Source: Priapulus caudatus (Eukaryota > Priapulida > Priapulimorpha > Priapulimorphida > Priapulidae). From it: a stretch of 22,529 bases of DNA. Made by a program: the position numbers and the translations under genes. Below, in pieces: positions 15,428 through 22,529 of the stretch. Below the pieces are notes generated by a model that saw nothing but the letters and a program-made list of their open reading frames with translations, searched no databases and was not told the origin of the DNA. Location: NCBI RefSeq assembly GCF_000485595.1, contig NW_014577755.1:131832-154360 (forward strand), read 5' to 3'. Numbering within the stretch: position 1 is the stretch's first letter; the number at the start of each line of letters is the position of its first letter.

Positions 15428-15741
15428 TACACACACGCACGCACGCGCACGCACACACGCACGTACGCACACACACACGCACGTACGCACGCACGCACAT
15501 ACGCAGCACACACACACGCACGTACGCACGCACGCACGCGACGCACACGCGCAGCACAACACACAACACACACATCAACCACACACACGACACACACACG
15601 CACACACACACACACACAACAACGACAAACACACACACACAGCACATAGCACACACACATACAAACAGCACACACACACACACAGCGCCACACACACGCA
15701 CACCACACACACACCACACACACAACACACACACGCGCACA

Positions 15742-15772
<31 letters not shown>

Positions 15773-15858
15773 CACACAACACACACACACACACACCACA
15801 CATACGACACAGCACACACCCACACACACGACACTACCACACACCACACACACACAAC

Positions 15859-15891
<33 letters not shown>

Positions 15892-15905
15892 CACACACAC
15901 AACAA
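15428..15905 (+). repeat. About 480-bp CA-rich tract
   Basis: Alternating CA and CGCA with interruptions; the + strand is nearly free of G outside CGCA words. Open frames rich in Thr/His (+) or Cys/Val (-) are by-products. In the second cassette the tract is cut to about 117 bases before N at 21709. Confidence 0.95.
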
Positions 15906-16781
15906 AACACATACATCGAGCCAGCGGAAAACAATATACTCCGTGCACTACGTGCGGCAAGATAATAAGGGAGATTGCGAAGCAACCCTCCATGCTCTCG
16001 GCGGTCACGTAACTATTAAGAATAGGGCGGTCGATTGAGGGGTGAGAGTACCAAAATGGGAGGAGCCGGAGAGATGGGACAGTAAGGAAGGCTGAGGGAC
16101 GCGGGACCGAAGGGGCTTGGTGGCTGATGTGGGGAGTGTACATGATGCAGTGCGTGCGGCGTCGGTACATACAGTTCGGCGTTTTTATCCTCAGCATTAA
16201 TTTGATAATTACCTAAATAAATAAATAAAATATATAAAAAACACCGATGGTGACGTTTCTCCACCGCGGTTGTGAAGGCCTCGGGTAACATGGCTGCTGC
16301 CACGTATCCTGATAGTTGGTTACAGTCTGTTGTTGTGGTTGTAACGAATGGATGTCAAATGAACAATTGAAATGATTGAATGATGAATGAACAACAATGA
16401 ATGAAAAAATTAAATATGACGATTCGCGCCGATAGATGGCGGTACATGGCTTACGCAAGTACGCAAGCAAGGACTCGCTTGCGGCGAGTTCGGCGAGCGA
16501 TGCTGTTGAAAGTTAGAGGCCGACGGAAAAGCGGTAAAGTGTGATCTCCTCCCGGCCAAGGCTGCTACTGCTCCTGCAACGCACACACGGTTGTCGCGTT
16601 AACAGCGACTACATAGGTCACTGCTTGTTGATACGTACTACAGTGCAGAGAATTACTCAGCGAAAAAGCGAGTCCGTGTGTGTGTGTATCGCTGTAAACA
16701 AACGTCAAGATCGCTGGACCAAGAGTGGATTAATTCTCGGCTGCTGTGGTATGTACTCTCTCGTGTACCGATGCTCTGGCG
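15906..16781. other. No recognisable gene
   Basis: Mixed sequence after the CA tract; short ATAA repeats near 16215-16235 and an (AATG)n-like stretch near 16370-16410. No domain or RNA gene is recognised. Confidence 0.4.
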
Positions 16782-16789
16782 TATAAAAG
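16782..16789 (+). promoter_or_regulatory. TATA-box candidate (TATAAAAG)
   Basis: Consensus-like TATAAAAG in a CGTATAAAAGATAG context. A start about 30 bases downstream would place the 69-base palindrome at 16827-16895 in the first part of the transcript. Confidence 0.3.
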
Positions 16790-16815
16790 ATAGGTAGATA
16801 CACATCCGTGCAGCA

Positions 16816-16902
16816 AGTAACAATATAGCTCTAGTACTATAGCCCGCGTTCATTAACTGCCGCAGTTCATGAACGCGGGCTATAGTACTAGAGCTAGTAA
16901 CA
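16816..16902. mobile_element. Foldback element flanked by 7-bp direct repeats
   Basis: A 69-base near-perfect palindrome, 16827-16895, has arms of 34 bp with one mismatch and essentially no spacer; the outer arm reads AGCTCTAGTACTATAGCC. It is flanked by AGTAACA at 16816-16822 and again at 16896-16902, consistent with a target-site duplication around a tiny foldback insertion (16823-16895). If transcribed it would form a long hairpin. Confidence 0.65.
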
Positions 16903-18248
16903 GTAGTGCATGCATGTACTGTCTTACGACGCTATCCGATCGGGTTTTATGTCTATAAACCCTAATTAACATAGCTTGCAACCGCGAGATCTATATTATC
17001 TCACTCCTGGTAATGGAGACTATAGACACTGACAAATTCTGAAACAAAAAATTCCACTAAATATAATTATACACTGTCACAATTAAGCTTCTCTGATGCG
17101 CCGCGTATTCAGCTATCCTTCCTAAAGTATAACGCGTGCTAGATACAATAATAGTCTAAACCAGGCTGGTCTAAACCAACACCCCGAGGGTGGGGGGCAC
17201 TCGCCTCGGAACGGGGTAGGGTGGTGCCTTGGGGACCTTGAAAACCTGACCCTGTCGCAAACCGCTTTGCGCCCTAAAATACACCCTGTCCCAATATACT
17301 GCACTAAAAAGTATACCCTGTTGCAATATTGGCTTGCCTATATTGGTCCAATATCAGCTTGCTTGCTGGGTATCTAGATAACCCTGTGCCAATAATGATG
17401 TTCGGAAAAATATACCATGTCCAACGGCACGTCCCCAGTACCTTTAACAATGGGAGTGCCCCACCCCCTCCCCGGGCCCAACACAGTTGGATCACATTTG
17501 TATATCGCCAGCACGCGTAGTCGTGTGTGCAGGCGTGTATGCATGTATACGTACATAAGAAGGAACTGAAGCGAGCTACTATAACTAGGGCTGGGAACGA
17601 GCTGTAGGTGCTTGTATTGTGTGACTGAGTCATATTTGCCCCTAGGGCACATGTGCACAATGTGTATTGTTTACATGTTCAGTACAATGTAATGAGGAAC
17701 ATCAAGGCTATAATGTGGGAGCCCCCCCCCCACACACACACAGACACAGACATGCACACACACACAGACACACACACGCACAGGCACACGCGCACGCACA
17801 CATGCATGCATACAACGGCCGTAGGGTGTTTTATATAGTTTTAGTGCTTCGCTTTCTTCCACTGAACATCTCGAATGTATTGTATCATATATTTCTCAGT
17901 GGGCCCCCCCCCGTGACCCATGTTTTTCAAATCCCCAGGAGTTTCTCTCTAGGCGTCTGTCTCTATGAGTAAGACTGTCGTTCTGCTGCTGGGAGGAACA
18001 CCCAACTCTATATGTGTAGAAATTTCCTCTATGCTCTTACAGATCTACATTTAACTTTATCCTGTTGCATGCTTGCTGCGTTCTGATGGCAATTTAGCAC
18101 AGGCTAAAGGCTTAGGGCACCTAAAGTTTTGTGTTCGCAAATGTTTCGAACCGGGGAAGGAAGGAATGTAAGAGGAGAAGCTGTTCATCTTAGATTCGTT
18201 CTTGTATCGGTTATAGAGGTTCTCACTTCTCCATACACGGTGCGTTAC
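16903..18248. other. No recognisable gene
   Basis: Contains a low-order repeat family around 17260-17420 (variants of ACCCTGTnnCAATAT), poly-C runs at 17720-17729 and 17904-17911, and a CA-rich tract at 17728-17805. No exon or RNA gene is supported. Confidence 0.4.
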
Positions 18249-18569
18249 CGTAACCAACGCTGAGAGGGTCTATGTCCCCCGGGGTACTGCCGGAACGTAC
18301 CCTGGGTACGGTCCGGTATACCGGAACGTACCCTGGTACTATCTAATATGCCGGACCGTAACTCGCCTACTCCACTAACGAGTCTAGGGAGTCGCCTACG
18401 CCTACTCCCTAACCCGAACCCGAACCCTAACCCTAATCCTAACCCTAACCCTAATCCTAACCCTAACCATATCAAATAGTGACCAGGGTACGTTCCGGTA
18501 TACCGGACCGTACCCAGGGTACGTTCCGGCAGTACCCTGGGGGACATAGACCCTATGAGCGTAACCAAC
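18249..18569. mobile_element. 302-bp terminal-inverted-repeat element with telomeric core
   Basis: The element 18259-18560 has about 95-bp terminal inverted repeats (left about 18259-18352, starting GCTGAGAGGGTCTATGTCCC; right about 18466-18560), with few mismatches. It is bounded by the direct repeat CGTAACCAAC at 18249-18258 and 18560-18569, a 9-10-bp target-site duplication. Long inverted repeats with a 9-bp duplication are typical of Mutator-like (MULE) non-autonomous elements; the superfamily is inferred only from this. Confidence 0.8.
18407..18468 (+). repeat. Interstitial telomeric repeat (CCCTAA)n
   Basis: About ten hexamers of CCCTAA with CCCGAA and TCCTAA variants, i.e. TTAGGG on the - strand, located between the inverted repeats of the element at 18259-18560. 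The 318 bases after the element (18570-18887) hold nothing I recognise. Confidence 0.9.
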
Positions 18570-18887
18570 ACACGAGCAGAATCACACGTCTTTTTCATTT
18601 CCATACATAGTCATAGTCGAACTAGCTTTCTGCATTCATGCATCAACATGTGATTGAATTCATACACTGATGGTACCCGCAAGAGAACTATAGTTGTCTG
18701 ATACGTCGTGCCTGTGGTAGTGTCGCCTCCAAGTACTACATGTACTAGAGCTTGTACCCTAAACGCTAGATGTGTTTGCACACATGTACAGTCTCTACAC
18801 ATAACAACACGCAGAGGTTTTGTGTTAGCCAGATTTAAACAGGGGGGTATTCATGGACCAGCTGGGCTGAGATGTACTGTACAACAC

Positions 18888-19376
18888 TTTACACGCTGCA
18901 ACACTCACCTACGTATACATGTATGCGTACATGCGTATACACACCCAGGGTAGTAACAGAGTAGATCTGCGTATTGGAATAAAGAGAAAATCTATGTAAC
19001 TGTAAGTAGATATTCAGTAGTTTTCTTTGGTTAGTATCTAGAACATAGTAGGTACATGTACACACAGGGCCGGCCAGTAATGCAGTACCTACTGCATTTC
19101 TGCTATTTATGCCATAAATGAACATTTATGCTCCAGCCTCCCTCATCCCTTGCCAGCTGTGTTCATACACACATAAATTCACTCCCCTCGCTATAAGTAG
19201 ATCATACTGACTTCGACAGTACTCTAAGTCTAAGTGAGGTGAAACCTAGCGTAACACCGTTAGATACACTATCATGGTTAGATACACTCTACTGTGTACT
19301 AATTCAGACTTGACGGACAATTTCGCGAGTGGTTACATTTCGCGGTCGATGAATTATGAATTATTATTCGGTATTA
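18888..19376 (+). repeat. Repeat unit C, about 490 bp
   Basis: Starts CAACACTTTACACGCTGC, contains one 38-bp minisatellite unit (CACCCAGGGTAGTAACAG) and then about 420 bases that recur at 21849-22308 (unit D) at about 95% similarity by eye. Directly after it, at 19377, the same start sequence begins again, so units are in tandem. Confidence 0.85.
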
Positions 19377-19429
19377 CAACACTTTACAGCCTGCAACACT
19401 CACCTACGTATACATGTATGCGTACATGC

Positions 19430-19660
19430 GTGCACACACCCAGGGTAGTAACAGCTAGAGTAGATACGTATACACACCCAGGGTAGTAACAGCTAGAGTA
19501 GATACGTATACACACCCAGGGTAGTAACAGAGTAGATACGTATACACACCCAGGGTAGTAACAGCTAGAGTAGATACGTATACACACCCAGGGTAGTAAC
19601 AGCTAGAGTAGATACGTATACACACCCAGGGTAGTAACAGCTAGAGTAGATACGTACGTA
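19430..19660 (+). repeat. 38-bp minisatellite, about 6 units
   Basis: CCCAGGGTAGTAACAG recurs near 19439, 19477, 19515, 19549, 19587 and 19625; period 38 bp with one shortened unit. It ends at N (19663). There are no unique spacers between units. Confidence 0.95.
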
Positions 19661-19663
19661 TAN

Positions 19664-19894
19664 GCGCTCATTTCTCCTTCGCTGGCCATCTTCTCTCCAG
19701 CAACACCGGCTCTCTCTCCGCTCTCTCTTCGTCTCTCGGTCTATCTCTCTCACTCTCCTCTCTCTCGCTTCCGCCTCTCTCTCTCCCTCGCTCTCTCTCT
19801 CTCTCTCCACCTCTCTCATCTCTCTCGTCTCTCATCTCCTTGCCTCCCCTTCTTTCTGCTCCCTCTCTCTCTCTTCCCTCTTCCTCTCTTCCCT
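19664..19894 (-). repeat. Inverted purine-tract segment at the cassette edge
   Basis: Polypyrimidine on the + strand. The first part is the reverse complement of sequence like 13692-13725 (AGAAGATGG...GAATGAGCGC), whereas the sequence from 19895 on is in direct orientation with 13726. The segment is therefore inverted relative to copy A. Confidence 0.7.
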
Positions 19895-20225
19895 CTCGTA
19901 GGAGAAAGATAGCCGCAGTGAGAGAGATAGAGAGGGGGAGAGTCGGAGAGAGAGGGGGGAAGGGGAGTGGGAGAGAGTGAGAGAGAATGAGAGGAGAAAG
20001 AGAGAGTGAGAGAGAATGAGAATATATATATATATCAGGAGTAAATAATCCTAAAGAGGGTAGTAAGAGAACGTTGGTGTAAACGCCTATAATTCTTTTA
20101 GTCAATTACTATGACAATCAAACACTATAATATTGAAATCGTACGCATGCCAGGGTTATCACTGTGCACTGCAATCAAACTATATACCGCGCCTTATACG
20201 TTCCAGAGCAAGAATTCTCATTTAG

Positions 20226-20673
20226 AAGCTGCCAAGGCATAGACCTCGATGTTGCATGTCCGGCGGGACAGACGATTTCTGCGTTCACGGTGATGTACGG
20301 TTACGACCCGATGATCGACGGCACCGAGTGCGGCAATAATCCCTTGATTAATTGCATGGTCGTGGACGTTACGACTTACTTTAGTGCTGCTGTTTGCGTA
20401 GGGCTGAATAGCTGTACATTCCCGTTTGCCACCTTCACCCCTCCGACTGATCCATGTCCGGGTGGTATCTCAATCCCGAGAGTAAGAGTTACGTGCATTG
20501 ACGCCGACCAGATAGCTTTCTTTGAGGCGCAGTACGCACTCATCTGCTCACTAGTGGACGCAGTCGAAATTACATCGATAAATGTAGCCAACGTTTTCGA
20601 TGGCATATTTAGTGACCTGGAATCATGGGGTAAGAAGATAGCATTCAAACCCAAACGGCGCCGTATCTACTAA
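20226..20673 (+). CDS. SUEL/rhamnose-type lectin domain, terminal exon B
   Basis: Same architecture as exon A: acceptor TTCTCATTTAG ends at 20225, phase-2 entry, stop TAA at 20671-20673, 148 full codons. The domain begins RSCQGIDLDVACPAGQTI, then FTVMYGYD, CVGLNSCTFPF, and here an intact TDPC followed by CPGGISIPRVRVTC. The tail, IDADQIAFFEAQY through PKRRRIY, is almost unchanged. Against exon A I count 40 replaced and 7 silently changed codons, with all eight cysteines kept and no indels. No signal peptide or upstream exon lies in the duplicated block, so it is either a partial gene copy or an alternative terminal exon of the same gene. Confidence 0.75.
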
Positions 20674-20861
20674 TATACTAGGCCAATGTACTTATAACGG
20701 ATTACAAATGTAATATTTTGTATTGCAGGCACATCTATAAAAAAATGTTACTAACTTGATTAAATTTATTAACTAAAAAATGGTAAAATAGCAGATAGGT
20801 GTAAATGCGTGTTCCATTTTAGCGCGCGTGGCGGCCTATATATAATATTTTGCGTTTAAGA

Positions 20862-20867
20862 AATAAA
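20862..20867 (+). terminator. Poly(A) signal of lectin exon B
   Basis: AATAAA about 190 bases downstream of the stop, at the same position as in cassette A. Confidence 0.65.
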
Positions 20868-21757
20868 TTATTGCTTTTATATTATGTTCTTGACGTTAAT
20901 TTCTGCCTCTATCTACACTTTTCTATTTACCAATGCACGCATAATGCGCGTCAACACCCATGACACACCGAAATCTGAGTACATGAATGACCAACAGGCT
21001 GGATGTAGCGTTACTAGATCCATGTGATCAGATAGATCCACGAAAATCACACCGCGCATACGTGGCACTAGAGTGCACTAATTTGCATTATGAACACACG
21101 GCTTCATGGATGTATAGAAAGCATGAAAAATGAGATTGTTGTAATTGTGTTTGGTCAAGCGACGTAGCCATGGTGACCGGTCTGCCGTTATTGAGATTGA
21201 AACGGGATCCGACTATTTGCGGGAAATGCGCATCATTAAGCTGTCAAATATTTCGAGCGGAGTCTGTCCCTTGAAGCTGAGGTTATTTAGCATTGATGAA
21301 GTTTATGTTGTCTGTGTGTCGAAACTCGCTGAGTATTTTTAATTAATTTCTGCGTAGTGCTTATTCAGGCCTGCTGCCTATAGACGCCCTCTACTGTGGC
21401 CCAACACCAAAAATACTGACCTTTCTCTATCACAAGACGTCATTGCAGAGTAGAGCCCTACATGATATTTGGCCCTGCCTCTGCGCTTACAGGACAAAAT
21501 AGCGCTATACAACATATATGCAAATTCTGTGCAAGTAAAGTGATTAGGGCACAGTTTAACATCATTTCAACACTCATACGTACGCATTTACACACACGCA
21601 CGCACGCGCACGCACACACGCACGTACGCACACACACACGCACGTACGCACGCACGCACATACGCAGCACACACACACGCACGTACGCACGCACGCACAT
21701 ACGCAGACNCATTATAGCAGGAGTGAATAAATGCTATAATGATTAGATCTATTATTA

Positions 21758-21875
21758 AGCTAGAGTAGATACGTATACACACCCAGGGTAGTAACAGCTA
21801 GAGTAGATACGTATACACACCCAGGGTAGTAACAGCTAGAGTAGATACGTATACACACCCAGGGTAGTAACAGAG
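21758..21875 (+). repeat. 38-bp minisatellite, 3 units
   Basis: The same unit as 19430-19660 resumes after the lectin cassette and a short connector (GAGTGAATAA...GATTAGATCTATTATTA), then leads into unit D as it does in unit C. Confidence 0.9.
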
Positions 21876-22308
21876 TAGATCTGCGTATTGGAATAAAGAG
21901 AAAATCTATGTCAGTAGATATTCAGTAGTTTTCTTTGGTTAGTATCTAGAACAGAGTAGGTACATGTACACACAGGGCCGGCCAGTAATGCAGTACCTAC
22001 TGCGTTTCTGCTATTTATGCCATAAATGAACATTTATGCAGCAGCCTCCCTCAGCCCTTGCCAGCTGTGTTCATACACACATAAATTCACTCTCCTCGCT
22101 ATAAGCAGATCATACTGACTTCGACAGTTCTCTAAGTGAGGTGAAACCTACCGTAACACCGTTAGATACACCATCATGGTTAGATACACTATACTGTATA
22201 CGCCACATTTTCCGCGTACAGATATTTTCGCGAATTCAGACTTGACGGACAATTTCGCGAGTGGTTACATTTCGCGGTCGATGAATTATGAATTATTATT
22301 CGGTATTA
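21849..22308 (+). repeat. Repeat unit D (copy of unit C)
   Basis: Direct copy of about 18936-19376 with a small extra segment near 22200-22230 containing TTTTCGCGAATTC. Followed by CGCGAAA-rich sequence (22340-22385) resembling the ends of small DNA elements. No coding content. Confidence 0.85.
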
Positions 22309-22399
22309 TTCGGTATGAATTATTCACGTGTTGTTATTTTCGCGGTCGGGGACGCGTTTGCGAAATTCGCGAGCGCGAAATATACAGCGTATACAGTAA

Positions 22400-22529
22400 T
22401 CAGGAGTGAATAATAATAGATTCTATAATGATTAGATCTATTATTATTATTATTCACTCCTGCTATAATGATTAGATCTATTATTATTCACTCCGTTACT
22501 ACCCTGGGTGTGTATACGTATCTACTCTA
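22400..22529. repeat. Inverted connector and inverted minisatellite unit
   Basis: Two copies of a block containing ATAATGATTAGATCTATTAT with CAGGAGTGAATAA words in opposite orientations, followed at 22495-22529 by GTTACTACCCTGGGTGTG..., the reverse complement of the 38-bp minisatellite unit. The array therefore turns around at the end of the window. Confidence 0.8.

Larger units (their letters stand above)
13726..15537 (+). repeat. Segmental duplication, copy A (lectin cassette)
   Basis: Directly repeated at 19895-21708. The left boundary is at CTCGTAGGAG within the GA tract and the right boundary is inside the CA tract. Outside the lectin exon the copies differ at about 1% upstream and about 2-3% just downstream by eye. 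From 14699 to about 15420 the cassette contains nothing coding that I recognise. Confidence 0.9.
19895..21708 (+). repeat. Segmental duplication, copy B (lectin cassette)
   Basis: Second copy of 13726-15537, ending in a shortened CA tract (21591-21708) at N 21709. It is enclosed by blocks of the 38-bp minisatellite on both sides. Confidence 0.9.

Noticed and set aside
15235-16197. Long Thr/His-rich (+) and Cys/Val-rich (-) open frames
   Set aside because: These are translations of the CA microsatellite, open in most frames.
18140-18165. tRNA-like B box (GGTTCGAA on the - strand)
   Set aside because: The flanking bases do not form a T-arm stem and no A box or acceptor stem is found at suitable distance.
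18245-18604. Glycine-leucine repeat protein on the - strand
   Set aside because: The GL repeat comes from telomeric hexamers within an inverted-repeat element.
19430-19660. CRISPR-like regular repeats
   Set aside because: The 38-bp units are contiguous with no unique spacers, and the genome is eukaryotic; this is a minisatellite.

Overview
This is eukaryotic, intron-bearing DNA, almost certainly from an invertebrate animal. The evidence is a HELLS/LSH chromatin-remodelling helicase gene with GT-AG introns, SUEL/rhamnose-type lectin exons, an interstitial TTAGGG-type telomeric tract, and abundant microsatellites, minisatellites and small inverted-repeat elements. The TTAGGG tract and the gene content would fit a marine deuterostome or lophotrochozoan, but I cannot name the species. 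Single N characters at 6831, 19663 and 21709 mark assembly joins or ambiguities, so structures at those points need caution.

Layout. (1) 1-4301, + strand: the 3' part of a HELLS (LSH) gene, seven exons carrying the second RecA-like helicase lobe (motifs IV, V, VI) and the C-terminal tail to a TAA stop. All splice phases are consistent and the helicase motifs are intact. The exon boundaries are unusual. The donor of the first exon is tandemly duplicated (88 bp offset). The fourth exon is bracketed by two minisatellites: 19 units that each end in an acceptor-like CAG or AAG upstream, and 7 units that each contain the exon end plus a GTAACA donor downstream. (2) 4991-10023: two copies of a 1.4-1.5 kb non-coding module in direct orientation, inside which several sub-segments are inverted between copies. 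They are separated by about 2.5 units of a 530-bp tandem repeat and preceded by oppositely oriented copies of a 150-bp inverted-repeat element. (3) 10024-13857: mostly unannotatable DNA with an orphan TATA-box promoter candidate, a weak candidate exon (12657-12812), and about 1 kb of nearly pure purine (GA) sequence. (4) 13726-15537 and 19895-21708: a 1.8-kb direct duplication, each copy holding one terminal exon of a SUEL-type lectin with its own poly(A) signal. The exons differ at about 14% of bases and 40 of 148 codons, while the shared flanks differ by only about 1-3%. (5) 15.4-19.7 kb: a CA tract, a foldback element with flanking 7-bp repeats, a 302-bp terminal-inverted-repeat element holding telomeric repeats with a 9-10-bp target duplication, and a 38-bp minisatellite inside which the second lectin cassette sits. 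(6) 21758-22529: resumption of the minisatellite and its 3' flanking repeat, ending in an inverted minisatellite unit.

The HELLS gene is a nuclear chromatin remodeller and the lectin exons look secreted; nothing in the sequence links them functionally. The strongest biological signals are the splice-site-bearing repeats in HELLS and the accelerated, replacement-biased divergence confined to the duplicated lectin exon, which may represent two genes or two alternative terminal exons of one gene.
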